Source: Palsa-506 sp963836355 (GTDB lineage Bacteria; Actinomycetota; Actinomycetes; Streptosporangiales; Streptosporangiaceae). Taken from it: DNA of 30,657 nucleotides. The stretch is taken from assembly GCA_963836355.1 (NCBI GenBank), contig CAWIJO010000021.1:1-30657 (forward strand), read 5' to 3'. Positions 1 to 8,068 of the stretch are shown here, piece by piece (within the stretch, counting starts at the first letter, position 1; each line of letters starts with the position of its first letter). The notes beneath the pieces are model-generated. The model searched no databases. It was not told the DNA's origin and was given only the letters and a program-made list of their open reading frames with translations. The position numbers and the translations under genes are program-made.

Positions 1-198
1 CAATGCCATGTAGTTCAGCGTGATCGGAGCGTTCGCGGTCTTGACCGCGCTGGCGGGCGGTGGCGTCCGGGTGGCCGGCAGAGAGTGATCGCGGCGGGCG
101 GGCATGCTGGCGCCCCGGCTGTCGCTCCGGATGCGGCCGGTTCCACGGTCGGCGGGCTGGGCAGTGCTTGAGGGTGCGGGGACTGGGAGATGGGGCGT

Positions 199-1935
199 TC
201 AGGCGGCGATGGGGCCGCAGATGCTGATCTCGGCTTTCGCGGTGAGGACGGGAATGCGCGGCCCGCCGGGCGGGAAGCCCGGCCGGGCCTTGGTCTTCCG
301 GTCGCGGTGCCGGTTGCGGTCGGTGTCTACGCGCCGGCGGGCGAGGCTGGCCAGGATGGCGTCGCGGTTCGCCTCGGTCAGCGCGGCGGGCAGGCTGGCG
401 GTGGCCGCGCCGGACCGGGTAGTGGCGATGATCGCGCGGCGTGCGGCGGTAAACGAGATCTCGCGCGGGTGCACGGGCTGGCCGGCGCGCTTGCCCTTTC
501 CGGCCGGGACGGCGATCGCCGCGGCGGCGCGGGCTGCTGCGCGGGTCAGCTCGACGGCGGTGATCCAGGCGGCGTGCTCCTGGGCGATGAGGGCCGGGCT
601 GGCGGAGCGGAGCATCGCGCCGGTGGACGGGCCGGCGCCGCTGATCGCGGACTTGGCTTCCTTCAGGCAGGTCTCCGACCCTATCCACCGCCAGTGGTAG
701 GCGGCGGCGAGGACCTGCGCCGGGTAGGCGGCGTGGTCGTGCAGGTCGGTGATCAGGGCGAACAGCTCCGGGGCGTCGGCCCCGGCGACGGTGACGGTGT
801 ACTCGATCACGCGGACGGTGAGCGTGACCCCGCCGCCGCGGATGCTGGCCAGGTAGGAGCCGTCGGGCAGGAAGCCCCCGGTCCGGTGCAGCGTGATGCC
901 GTCCTTGACGCGGATCAGCACATGGGTGCCGGTGGCGAGCATCCGCTTGATCCTTGGCGCGCCGGGGAAGTTCCGGTCGAGCACCCACAGCCGGCCCGGG
1001 GTGAACAGGTGCGGGTAGTCCTTCAGGGCCTGGTCCAGCAGCGCCTGCTCGGCCTCGCCCTTCTCCCGCCCGCCGCCGGCGGCGGCGCCGGACGGACCGG
1101 ACACCACCGCCAGGGCGGCGCGGGTGGAGGCGTGCGACAGCCACAGATCCCGCTGCTGGGGGTAGGGCGAGGAGTCATCGGCGGTGCCGGCCGAGCCGAA
1201 CGCGGCCCGGTTCGCCGGGGTGTCCGGGACCCGGGTCAGCGACCCGTCGATGGAGCAGGCGTCCAGGGCGCCGATCGTGACCGCCCGGTAATCGTGGTCG
1301 CGGTGCTCGGCGTCGATCCCGGCCAGCACCAGGTCCCGCAGCTGCTCCAGCGGGCCGGGCCCGAGCGCGTCCCGCCAGGTGCAGAAAACCGTCGCGGTCG
1401 GCACCCGGTACGGGCGCTGCCACGGCACCAGCGCCAGGTCCCCGAGCAGGGCGCCCGTCACTTCGGCGTAGTCCGCGTCGGGCAGGAGCGTCATCAGCAG
1501 GGTGAGCCGGATCGCCAGCGCCGGCGTCATCGCCCGCCGCGCCGCGCCCTTGACCTTCCCGTTCAGCGTGACGCCCGCGGCGATCTGGCCGATAACGTCC
1601 GCCTGGCCGGCCAGGGCATCCAGCCTGTCCTCGGCCACGCCGAGGCGGGCGTGATCCGCCGGATGCCCGCCAGCCTGCACCCGCCCGTCACGGCGGACCA
1701 CCGCTGCCGCGACCGCCACCGGCTTGAGGAAGACCACACGGTCCCCGGTGCGGATCTTCCCCGCCGCCGCCGCGGTCAGCGCCGTCCGGCCGTCCTTACC
1801 CGGGCCCGGCCCGGCCGGCCAGGCCAGGTCCGCCACCCGCACCGCGACCATGCCCGCCTGCCCCAGCAGGCCCAGCGCGGCATCTTCCGCACACGAGAGC
1901 GTGACATCCGGCGGCATGACAGGGTAGAAGAGCAT
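199..1935 (-). CDS. IS4-family DDE transposase (copy A)
   Basis: A 578-residue transposase catalysing cut-and-paste movement of copy A. The DDE acidic residues can be placed at the Asp of CSIDGSLTRVPDTPAN, the Asp of LWVLDRNF and the Glu of the Y-x2-R-x4-E-x6-K block YHWRWIGSETCLKEAK, which is typical of IS4-group proteins. I take ATG at 1935 rather than the longer open frame from 2076. The homologue at 28819-30489 aligns from this point (MLFYPV against MNVYPV), a GGGAG ribosome site lies seven bases upstream, and the extension would run through a hairpin. The gene appears intact. Its ribosome site lies inside the 3' arm of that hairpin, so expression is probably held low. Confidence 0.88.
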   Translation of the reverse strand: MLFYPVMPPDVTLSCAEDAALGLLGQAGMVAVRVADLAWPAGPGPGKDGRTALTAAAAGKIRTGDRVVFLKPVAVAAAVVRRDGRVQAGGHPADHARLGVAEDRLDALAGQADVIGQIAAGVTLNGKVKGAARRAMTPALAIRLTLLMTLLPDADYAEVTGALLGDLALVPWQRPYRVPTATVFCTWRDALGPGPLEQLRDLVLAGIDAEHRDHDYRAVTIGALDACSIDGSLTRVPDTPANRAAFGSAGTADDSSPYPQQRDLWLSHASTRAALAVVSGPSGAAAGGGREKGEAEQALLDQALKDYPHLFTPGRLWVLDRNFPGAPRIKRMLATGTHVLIRVKDGITLHRTGGFLPDGSYLASIRGGGVTLTVRVIEYTVTVAGADAPELFALITDLHDHAAYPAQVLAAAYHWRWIGSETCLKEAKSAISGAGPSTGAMLRSASPALIAQEHAAWITAVELTRAAARAAAAIAVPAGKGKRAGQPVHPREISFTAARRAIIATTRSGAATASLPAALTEANRDAILASLARRRVDTDRNRHRDRKTKARPGFPPGGPRIPVLTAKAEISICGPIAA

Positions 1936-1937
1936 GA

Positions 1938-1994
1938 GGAGGCTCCCGGGCGGAAAAGGCTGATTAGTCACCTCCTCTTCTACCGGGAGCCTCC
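1938..1994 (-). promoter_or_regulatory. Leader hairpin covering the transposase ribosome site (copy A)
   Basis: A perfect 12-base inverted repeat (GGAGGCTCCCGG at 1938-1949 and its complement at 1983-1994) flanks a 33-base loop just upstream of the transposase ATG at 1935. The GGGAG ribosome site lies in the start-proximal arm. The loop also contains GTAGAAGAG (minus strand), complementary to CTCTTCTAC at codons 2-4 of the gene, which would allow a second pairing over the start. Copy B has the same arrangement. The likely role is blocking translation of read-through transcripts that enter from outside. Confidence 0.65.
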
Positions 1995-2172
1995 CGCCGG
2001 TACCGGCATCCGCAAGGGCGTGTCGCCCGCCGATCGCAGCCACGCAGCCAGCCAGCGGAACCAGGCCTGCAGCCAATCAGAAATCACAGCCTGTAACCGG
2101 AAGCCGCCAGATCAAGGGACGTCCCGCCGCAGGACCATCAGCAGCGATCACGCTGAACTACATGGCATTGGG

Positions 2173-2520
2173 CTGGCACCGGTGCTGAACGTGCGCGACC
2201 TAGCCGCCGAGCGCGCCTTCTATGAGAAGCTCGGCCTGCCGGTCATCTACGAGGGCCCCGAGTACCCAGACTTCATCGGCTTCGGCACCGACACGGTGCA
2301 TTTCGGCATCCAGAAAGCCGCCGCTGACAACGACCCGCCCAGCGTGCTCACCTGGCAGATCGGCGTTACCGACATAGACGCCGCCATCGAGCGATGCCGC
2401 AAGGCGGGCATCAGTTTCGACCTCGAACACAACAACCCCGGGCCGGAGTGGACCTACCGGCGGCTGCTCATCCGCACCCCCAGCGGCTACCGGCTGGCCC
2501 TCGAAGGCCCCAACGAGTAA
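2173..2520 (+). pseudogene. VOC/glyoxalase-family protein, 5' end displaced by IS
   Basis: The frame LAPVLNVRDLAAERAFYEKL...RLALEGPNE ends at 2520 and looks like a single-domain vicinal oxygen chelate protein of the glyoxalase/bleomycin-resistance type (about 115 residues). Such proteins bind small ligands or metals as dimers. The IS right end stops at 2172, exactly where the initiator region should be, so the original start codon and ribosome site are gone. An in-frame GTG at about 2182 could give a slightly shortened protein, but I see no good ribosome site. Probably inactive; a hybrid start from the IS end is possible. Confidence 0.7.
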
Positions 2521-2805
2521 CCCGCAAAGCCCCCTGTCCTGGCGGGCGCGTGACGATCGATCTTGCTAACGCAAGTGCTGACAACGGAGCTGGACGAGCC
2601 CGGATACATCTGGGCCGCCCAATCATTAGCCGGCACGCCTGCCGCGCCCTGAAAGCGCTCTTCGGGGGCCAGCCAGCAATCCGCTAACCGCCAAGATCAC
2701 CGTGCCATTAACGTGCCTTGACCCCGGCCACCAGCGGTGCGCTACGGTCACTCGCGGGCAACTCTCCGACCAGGTCAGCGTCATGGCCGCAGGTTGATAA
2801 CACGA
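2521..2805. other. Gap between VOC remnant and att site, no gene seen
   Basis: No convincing coding sequence on either strand. A short CTTGC/GCAAG inverted repeat near 2560 is the only structure noticed. No 5' half of a tRNA is present before the att site, so the tRNA fragment that follows is not part of a complete gene here. Confidence 0.5.
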
Positions 2806-2859
2806 TTTGCAAGCAGGGGGTCAGGGGTTCGAGTCCCCTTAGCTCCACCAGGCAAAACG
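2806..2859 (+). other. AICE 1 left attachment site: tRNA-Ala(TGC) 3' half
   Basis: The sequence starts in an anticodon loop (TTTGCAAG, anticodon TGC), continues through the anticodon 3' stem, variable loop and T-arm (AGGGG-TTCGAGT-CCCCT), then TAGCTCC, A and CCA. With a GGGGCTA 5' strand this acceptor would have the G3:U70 pair of tRNA-Ala. No such 5' strand occurs upstream, so this is a 3' half. The block recurs at 19457-19510, including GGCAAAACG after the CCA, and the integrase gene lies just inside. Together these mark an integrase attachment site for insertion into the tRNA-Ala 3' end. Confidence 0.85.
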
Positions 2860-2924
2860 ACGATTTTCAAGATCGCGGACAAGGCTTCTGTAGCTGGAGA
2901 CTGTAGCAGCGGACTTCGTCTTGG

Positions 2925-2930
2925 TAGAAT
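2925..2930 (+). promoter_or_regulatory. Possible -10 box for a leaderless transcript
   Basis: TAGAAT ends seven bases before the ATG at 2938, so transcription would start at or next to the start codon. No Shine-Dalgarno-like sequence lies in the gap. I see no strong -35 box. Confidence 0.4.
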
Positions 2931-2937
2931 TACATCA

Positions 2938-3690
2938 ATGGCATTCATCGCGCAGGACATCCAGAACACGGTGTCAGACGCCGAGCAGCTCCTGAAGGCG
3001 ACCGTGCCTAGGTTCCGGCAGACGGACGCGTTCACGGGCAGCAGGACGCTCGGCAACCCGAGCCAAGCGACGACTGCCAAGCTGGCCGCGTCGATGGCGG
3101 GCATGGTTCCCGCGATGGCGGGCATGGTTTCCGCGGACTTGAACGGCAAGCTGGCCGCCTTGAACGCCAAGCTGGCCGCGTCGATGGCAGGCATGGTTTC
3201 CGCGGACTTGGACGCCAAGCTGGCCGCGTCGATGGCGGGCATGGTTCCCGCGATGGCGGGCATGGTTTCCGCGGACTTGAACGGCAAGCTGGCCGCCTTG
3301 AACGCCAAGCTGGCCGCGTCGATGGCAGGCATGGTTTCCGCGGACTTGAACGCCAAACTTGCGGCGAACGGGGTGCTCCAGGACCTCATCGAGATGCAGA
3401 CCCGGCTGGCGGCAATAGCGCGGACTGTTCCATCTGACTCACTACCAGACACTGAATTTGGCACCACCCTCAGCCGCAATAGCGAACGTCTCTTGTTCGG
3501 CAACTACGTATACTGCCTTGTCCTAAGTCTGGTACTGCTGGCATACATTAGAGTCATCGGGGAAAGCGAAACTGATTCCCAAATATTTTCGATCTTTATC
3601 TTCGCGACTGGCCTTGGCGCGCACCAATTTGCCAAACTGGCGCGTGAGGCAGCATTTCGCACATACGATTTTCTGTTTCCACTGGAATGA
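2938..3690 (+). CDS. Repeat-rich protein with two C-terminal membrane segments
   Basis: A 250-residue protein of unknown function. Residues about 47-145 consist of alternating KLAA-SMAGMV-SADLN modules arranged as two copies of a 46-residue unit, encoded by a near-exact 138-base direct repeat at 3079-3354. The modules are Ala/Met-rich and could form a long amphipathic helix. Two hydrophobic segments follow near the C-terminus (around YCLVLSLVLLAYIRV and SIFIFATGLGAHQF), so the protein is probably anchored with the repeat region in the cytoplasm. I chose ATG 2938 because the upstream open frame runs back into the att site. It converges on int. Position at the element edge suggests cargo; the name of the family is not known to me. 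Confidence 0.7.
   Translation: MAFIAQDIQNTVSDAEQLLKATVPRFRQTDAFTGSRTLGNPSQATTAKLAASMAGMVPAMAGMVSADLNGKLAALNAKLAASMAGMVSADLDAKLAASMAGMVPAMAGMVSADLNGKLAALNAKLAASMAGMVSADLNAKLAANGVLQDLIEMQTRLAAIARTVPSDSLPDTEFGTTLSRNSERLLFGNYVYCLVLSLVLLAYIRVIGESETDSQIFSIFIFATGLGAHQFAKLAREAAFRTYDFLFPLE
3079..3354 (+). repeat. Two tandem 138-base repeats inside a coding region
   Basis: Unit starts are at 3079 and 3217. The copies differ in only a few bases (for example GACTTGGACGCC against GACTTGAACGCC at the end). Each unit itself holds smaller repeats of the AAGCTGGCCGC and GGCATGGTT type. The length is a multiple of three, so copy-number change keeps the frame. Confidence 0.9.
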
Positions 3691-3725
3691 CACTGGACGT
3701 GCACCTTTCAGTCTTCGATATAAAA

Positions 3726-4889
3726 TTAACCATCATCCTGATCGAGCAGGCCATGTAGCCGGGTAAGCGCATCGCGGCGGGCTGGCTCGTCTGTTTCGGT
3801 ATAGATCTCCAGCGTCGTAGTAATCCGGGCGTGCCCGAGGATCGCCTGGGCGTCGCGGGCGGGGATGCGCAGGCCCTTGAGCAGCGATCCGACAGTGTGC
3901 CGAACATGGTGCACCTTGATGACCCGAATGTTGTTGTCCTCGCAGATGCGCCGGAAGGACCGGACGAAGTTCCGCGGCTCGACCGGGCGGCCGGTTCGGG
4001 TGGTGAATACCAGGTCTGTTGCTGGCCAGGCGGAGCCCATGTCGGCACGGTAGATGGCCTGTCGTTCAGCCTGGAGCTTGAGCGCCTGGCGGGCGATATC
4101 GAGCAGCGGGAGGTCTCGTCGTCCGGCGCTGGTCTTGACCGGGCCGAGGCGCAGTTCGCCGCCGATGCGCTGGAGCTGCTGGCGGACATGGATGGTCCCG
4201 GCGTCGAGATCGATGTCGCTCCAGCGGATGCCAAGTGTTTCGCCGCGTCGCAGGCCGTAGAACAGGAGCAGCACGAACGCGACGTATACCGGGTCTGCTT
4301 TCGCTGCGGCGAGGAAACGTTTGGCTTCGTCGGCAGACCAGGGGTGGATGGTGCCTCGTTGCGATTGCGGGAGTTCGGCCAGGCGGGCGACGTTGCGGAC
4401 GATGAGTTCCTCGCGGACAGCGCGGGTGAGCGCGGCACTGAGCACGGTCCGCATGATCTGTACCTTGCGGATTGAGTCGCCTGCCTCCAGGCGCTGGTTG
4501 AGGAACATCTGCACGGCGTGTATGGACAGTCGGCTCAGCTGCCGTTTGCCCAGGCCGGGGATTAGGTAGAGGCGGGTGATCATCTCGTACAGCACGTAGG
4601 TGGCCGGGCGGCGGTTCTGCTTGACGATGTGCTCCAGCCAGTATTCGAGGTAGATATCGAGCCGCCATGATTCGTCAGGAACTGGGATGCCCGTGTTTGC
4701 TCGTTGTTGAGCTTCCCTGAGCTTGTTGCGGGCCTCGTCGAGTGTCTTGCCGTAGACCACGACTCGCTTGCGGGCGCCGGAGACAGTGCGGGCGTAGAAC
4801 GCGCCTACCCAGTAGCCGTCCTGGCGCTTGTAGACCGAACCGTCACCGTTGATCCGGCGCCGACTGCGGATAGCTTGGCTTGCTGGCAT
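3726..4889 (-). CDS. int: AICE 1 site-specific tyrosine recombinase (integrase)
   Basis: A 387-residue phage-type tyrosine integrase that inserts and, with Xis, excises the element at tRNA-Ala. The N-terminus (about 12-70) is an arm-binding domain, 75-165 a SAM-like core-binding domain, and 180-380 the catalytic domain. Catalytic residues are visible: Arg214 in YGLRRGE, Lys252 in VKTSAGRR, His327-x-x-Arg330 in HHVRHT, His353 in LGHARITTT and the nucleophile Tyr363 in EIYTETDE. Full length and intact. The ATG immediately follows the xis stop, so the two are probably translationally coupled. The 3' end points at the att site about 0.9 kb away, with the repeat-protein gene between, farther than usual for AICEs. 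Confidence 0.95.
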   Translation of the reverse strand: MPASQAIRSRRRINGDGSVYKRQDGYWVGAFYARTVSGARKRVVVYGKTLDEARNKLREAQQRANTGIPVPDESWRLDIYLEYWLEHIVKQNRRPATYVLYEMITRLYLIPGLGKRQLSRLSIHAVQMFLNQRLEAGDSIRKVQIMRTVLSAALTRAVREELIVRNVARLAELPQSQRGTIHPWSADEAKRFLAAAKADPVYVAFVLLLFYGLRRGETLGIRWSDIDLDAGTIHVRQQLQRIGGELRLGPVKTSAGRRDLPLLDIARQALKLQAERQAIYRADMGSAWPATDLVFTTRTGRPVEPRNFVRSFRRICEDNNIRVIKVHHVRHTVGSLLKGLRIPARDAQAILGHARITTTLEIYTETDEPARRDALTRLHGLLDQDDG

Positions 4890-5078
4890 TTAGCTCGCTT
4901 CCTCGTATTGCTGTTCGAGTGCTCGTACATACTCATGCAGGGCATCGGCGGTAATGAACCGGAATTTGCCATCCTTGATGGAGCGGATCCGGTTGGAACG
5001 GATCAGCCCATAGAGGACGGTCTTGCTAATGCCGAGCACGGCAGCGGCCTCGCGGGGCCGGTAAAGCAGCTTGTCCAT
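4890..5078 (-). CDS. xis: Excisionase, MerR-like helix-turn-helix
   Basis: A 62-residue protein: YRPREAAAVLGISKTVLYGLIRSNRIRSIKDGKFRFITADALHEYV is a winged helix-turn-helix of the excisionase/DNA-binding-domain family. It should bend attL/attR DNA and steer Int toward excision. It lies directly upstream of int with no spacer and downstream of rep by about 20 bases, the usual AICE order. A GGAACC-like weak ribosome site precedes the ATG. Intact. Confidence 0.9.
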   Translation of the reverse strand: MDKLLYRPREAAAVLGISKTVLYGLIRSNRIRSIKDGKFRFITADALHEYVRALEQQYEEAS

Positions 5079-5100
5079 GCGGTTGGTTCCTTTCGAATCG

Positions 5101-6642
5101 TCAGTTCATCCAGGTCTCCTCTCGTCCGATGCGGTCGTGCTCGCGGGCTCTCGCAGCGGCAGCGAGGGCGAGCTGGTGCTCAGCAGTGGTGGCGTAGCCG
5201 GTTCCGGCGTACTGCCAGGCAGTCATGAGCAGGACAGTGTGCTCGTCCAGATCACGGCCCCAGGGGTCTTTCTCGCCGTCGGGGTAGCGTTCGCGCCTGC
5301 GGTGGTCGGTGCGGGCCTGGCGCAGCTGCGTGAAGGTGACGGAGTAGCGGCGGGATTTGGTGAGGAAGTGGCCGCGGTAGCCGAGCATGTGGGTCCACTT
5401 GTTGAGCGCCAGCTCAGCTGTCGCAGGGCGCTTGCCCAGTTCCCAGCAAGTAGAGATGAGCCGCTTGTAATGGGCGCCGCAGCGCAGGGCGGCGATGGCG
5501 GCGGGGCTACGGACAGGCCGGTCGGGCAGGCCGGGGGCATCGATGGTCTTGGTGGCGTATTTGGCAATGTAGTTCGCCACGGCCTGGGCAGATAGTGCGC
5601 TGCCGGTTCCGGGCAGGTCGCCAGCCGGGCGGATGGTCCGGGTGTCGGCCTGGGTCCCGAATTGGATCGTACGCCGCAGGTCCGCCTCGATGACAGGCAC
5701 GACACTCGTGTCGCCGGGCGCAGCGCCTGCGGCGCGGATGGCGAGCTTGGCCAGATGCGCGGCGACATCAAGCGAAACGGCGGCAGCGGCCTGGCGGATG
5801 GCCTGCTTGAACAGGGCGGTGTCGTACCGGGCCGGGGGCGGCTGGTAGTCGTCGCCGGGTGCGTCGAGCCGGATGATGGCGTGGTAGTGGATGATACCGC
5901 GGGCCTGGTATTCGGCGACTTTGACGAACCGGACGGAGAGCTGGGTACGCAGGTGCTTGTGGGTGACGCCCGTCAGGCGAGCCAGTCGGCGGGGCAGGTA
6001 GATGGTGAACCGGCGCCACAGCTCGGGGGCGAGGGCGTTGAACAGGACGTGGCCGGTGTAGTCGTAGCAGTCCGGGCAAATGGGCCTGCCGAGCCGGGAG
6101 TCATCGGGCTGGTGGCGCCGAGGACAGGAGATGTCACGGCCGTGCGGGCAGCGCCGCAGGCTGGCGTCGCGGCGGGGCCGGCAGGGCAGCAGCTGGCCGC
6201 GCTTGCCGGTGCGGGTGGTGTGGACGGGCCCGAAGCCGGGGGCGGTGAGGGTGGCGAACACGCACGGGTGCCCGGTGACGGTCTCGGGGATGCCCTTGCC
6301 GCCGGTCAGGCCGGAGCGGATGATCTGCTGGGCGTCCTTTTTGTAGATGCCGGAGCATGCCGGGCAGACGTGCTCGCGGCGGTTGCCGCAGGCGATCAGC
6401 AGGACCTGGCCGGGTTCGGTGTCGGTGTCGTACATGGTGCGGGCCTGGCCGGTGGCGCGGTCGATGGCGTCGATGCGTCCCTGGAGCCGGATCGGGCTGG
6501 TGCAGTGGCCGGTGGCGGCGAGCTGGTGTTCCCAGCGGTGGAAGTCGTCACGGGCGGCGAGTTCGAGGATGGCTCCGGTAGATGCCCCCGCTCCCAGGTC
6601 GTCATCTGGCCTGGGAGCGAGAGAGACGGCCGGGACCGTCAT
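5101..6642 (-). CDS. repSA: RepSA-like replication initiator (HUH type)
   Basis: A 513-residue initiator for rolling-circle replication of the excised element. A zinc-binding segment near residues 85-104 (CGNRREHVCPACSGIYKKDA) is characteristic of the RepSA family of pSAM2-type elements, and further Cys pairs occur near 154-192. The metal-binding HUH motif is His252-Tyr-His254 in GIIHYHAIIRLD; the nicking tyrosine is probably in VANYIAKYATK (358-365). ATG 6642 is chosen because it overlaps the upstream stop as ATGA; a longer open frame upstream is a shadow of the DUF932 gene. Intact. Confidence 0.93.
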   Translation of the reverse strand: MTVPAVSLAPRPDDDLGAGASTGAILELAARDDFHRWEHQLAATGHCTSPIRLQGRIDAIDRATGQARTMYDTDTEPGQVLLIACGNRREHVCPACSGIYKKDAQQIIRSGLTGGKGIPETVTGHPCVFATLTAPGFGPVHTTRTGKRGQLLPCRPRRDASLRRCPHGRDISCPRRHQPDDSRLGRPICPDCYDYTGHVLFNALAPELWRRFTIYLPRRLARLTGVTHKHLRTQLSVRFVKVAEYQARGIIHYHAIIRLDAPGDDYQPPPARYDTALFKQAIRQAAAAVSLDVAAHLAKLAIRAAGAAPGDTSVVPVIEADLRRTIQFGTQADTRTIRPAGDLPGTGSALSAQAVANYIAKYATKTIDAPGLPDRPVRSPAAIAALRCGAHYKRLISTCWELGKRPATAELALNKWTHMLGYRGHFLTKSRRYSVTFTQLRQARTDHRRRERYPDGEKDPWGRDLDEHTVLLMTAWQYAGTGYATTAEHQLALAAAARAREHDRIGREETWMN

Positions 6643-7634
6643 GCGGTGGCGGTCTCGCGGGTGATGTCCCGGACGAGGGACAGGGCCCGGTGCTTGAGCG
6701 GTTCGGGCCGGATCAGGGTCCGGTTGAGCCGGGTCTCCCAGCTGCGGGCGGTGCGGACGTGATCGAGGTATTCCCCGGCGGCCTGGACGAGGCCGTAGCC
6801 GGTTCCTGCGATCTGCTCGTTGGTGGTGGAGTCGAACAGCAGCCGCAATGCCTTGCGGGCCTCTTCGACGTTGCGGGCCACGCGGTCGGTGACCAGGCCC
6901 TGGGGCGGCATGGGGATGAACTCGGTGATGAACAGTTCCCGCTGCCTGGGGGTGATGTGGATGCCGAGGAGTTCGGCGGCGAGTTCGGAGTAGCGGCGCA
7001 TCTCGGAGCGTGCGCCGGTGACGGCCTGGCGGGCTTCCTCGATGCGGTTCCGCCAGCTGGATTTGTGGATGAAAGAGAACGTGGCGCCGGTGCGCTCGCC
7101 TTCGAGCTCGGCGGCACGGAAGGTGTTGGCGCACACGATGCGCACGGCGGTGGCGCGCAAAGCGCAGGCGGCGGTGCCGTCGTGCCGGTTGGTGATTGCC
7201 AGGTAGGGCAGGGTGGGGCTGGCGTCGCCGGGCAGTGTGATTGGCTCGTCGAGGAGAGCCAGGCACCAGACGGAGCGTCCGCTGTCGAGGACGCCTGCGG
7301 TTTCCCATTTGACGTTGGGCTGGGCGAGGACGGCTTCGACGATTTCGCCCATCTCGCCGTGGCTGATGACGGTGTAGGTGTCGCGGTTCAGCGACAGGAC
7401 GGCGCCATTGTCGGAGCGGGCGATGGCCTTCCAGCCATCGATCGGCTCATAACGCGGGGTGCCGTCGGCGTTGAGGTCTGCAAGGGCGTAGACCTCGGTG
7501 GCGATGGGGTCCCAGTCCAGGCCAGCGAGCTTGCGGGCGGTGTCCCAGTCGCCGGGGTAGTCCTCCAGAATCGTGCCTTCGCGGTGCCAGGGCATCTGGC
7601 GGACAGAGAACATGGACTCGATGTTTGCTGGCAT
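6639..7634 (-). CDS. DUF932 phage/plasmid-like protein
   Basis: A 331-residue protein of the DUF932 (TIGR03299, phage/plasmid-like) family. Features include an N-terminal MFSVRQMPWHREGTILEDYPGDWD, a central SVWCLALLDEPITLPGD...LAITNRHDGTAACALRATAVRIVCANT and a helical C-terminal half. The biochemical role is not established. It is frequent on actinobacterial AICEs and phages next to replication genes. Here it overlaps rep by four bases (ATGA), so the products are probably made in step. A GAAAGGAA ribosome site precedes ATG 7634. Intact. Confidence 0.85.
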   Translation of the reverse strand: MPANIESMFSVRQMPWHREGTILEDYPGDWDTARKLAGLDWDPIATEVYALADLNADGTPRYEPIDGWKAIARSDNGAVLSLNRDTYTVISHGEMGEIVEAVLAQPNVKWETAGVLDSGRSVWCLALLDEPITLPGDASPTLPYLAITNRHDGTAACALRATAVRIVCANTFRAAELEGERTGATFSFIHKSSWRNRIEEARQAVTGARSEMRRYSELAAELLGIHITPRQRELFITEFIPMPPQGLVTDRVARNVEEARKALRLLFDSTTNEQIAGTGYGLVQAAGEYLDHVRTARSWETRLNRTLIRPEPLKHRALSLVRDITRETATA

Positions 7635-7666
7635 GTCAGTTTCCTTTCAAGGGGATTGAGAGCTGG

Positions 7667-8068
7667 TCAGGACTGCCACTGGTCGTGGCAGTCGTTGCAT
7701 TCGCCCCTGGACCGGGGGATGCAGTACGGTTTCTCGTTGCCGCAGGTAGGGCAGGTGCGCCGTGCCCTGAGTGCTTTGCTGATGGCAGTCAGCTGGGCGG
7801 CTGTCGCCTGTCGTTTTGGCTTGGCGTGCTCGACGCTGTAGAGGTACGCGACGCGCCGTTGCTTGCGGTGGCGCCACAGAATCTGAGCGGCGATGTCTTG
7901 CCCGCCGGGGCGCAGTCCGCGGGCACGGAGTTGCCGGATGGTCAGCAGTCCTGTGGGTGCCCAGTGGTAGGGGTAGGTCGGCAGTCCGTAGCGGCTGCCT
8001 TCGGGGTCATAGAACTGGACGTGCAGGCCCTGGCCATACAGGTTGTCCAGATACGGGACGCGGCTCAT
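7667..8068 (-). CDS. Zinc-binding protein of the RRQRL-motif AICE family
   Basis: A 133-residue protein matching, by recall, a small family carried by actinomycete integrative elements. The block GLPTYPYHWAPTGLLTIRQL is followed by RPGGQDIAAQILWRHRKQRRVAYLY, a basic stretch, and a C-terminal zinc finger (CPTCG, then C and CNDC, residues about 106-129). Role unknown; it probably binds nucleic acid. It overlaps the FtsK-like gene by ATGA. Intact. Confidence 0.75.
   Translation of the reverse strand: MSRVPYLDNLYGQGLHVQFYDPEGSRYGLPTYPYHWAPTGLLTIRQLRARGLRPGGQDIAAQILWRHRKQRRVAYLYSVEHAKPKRQATAAQLTAISKALRARRTCPTCGNEKPYCIPRSRGECNDCHDQWQS

Larger units (their letters stand above)
1..2172 (-). mobile_element. 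IS4-like insertion sequence, copy A
   Basis: The right end reads, inward on the minus strand, CCCAATGCCATGTAGTTCAG and continues to about 28 bases. The window start carries the same sequence inverted but lacks the first two C, so the left tip lies just outside. One transposase gene (199-1935) fills the element. The element of the same family at 28430-30657 shares the terminal CCCAATGCCATG, the gene orientation and a leader hairpin. The insertion lies directly in front of a VOC-family reading frame. No target duplication can be seen because the left flank is missing. Confidence 0.9.

Noticed and set aside
1938..1994. Rho-independent terminator
   Set aside because: The inverted repeat has a long loop, no U-run, and sits before the transposase start instead of after a gene.
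199..2076. Long 625-residue version of the copy A transposase
   Set aside because: The extra 47 residues read through the leader hairpin and have no match in the copy B protein; ATG 1935 has a proper ribosome site.
190..2520. 776-residue plus-strand frame across IS copy A and the VOC gene
   Set aside because: Only the last 115 residues look like protein; the rest is the antisense of the transposase.
2780..2850. Complete tRNA gene at the left att site
   Set aside because: No 5' strand complementary to TAGCTCC (GGGGCTA or GGAGCTA) and no D-arm lie upstream; only the 3' half is present.
3079..3354. CRISPR-like array
   Set aside because: Repeats are 138 bases, contiguous, in frame and protein coding, with no spacers.
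5101..7308. 735-residue version of the replication initiator
   Set aside because: The N-terminal 220 residues are an Arg/Pro-rich shadow of the DUF932 gene; ATG 6642 overlaps the DUF932 stop.
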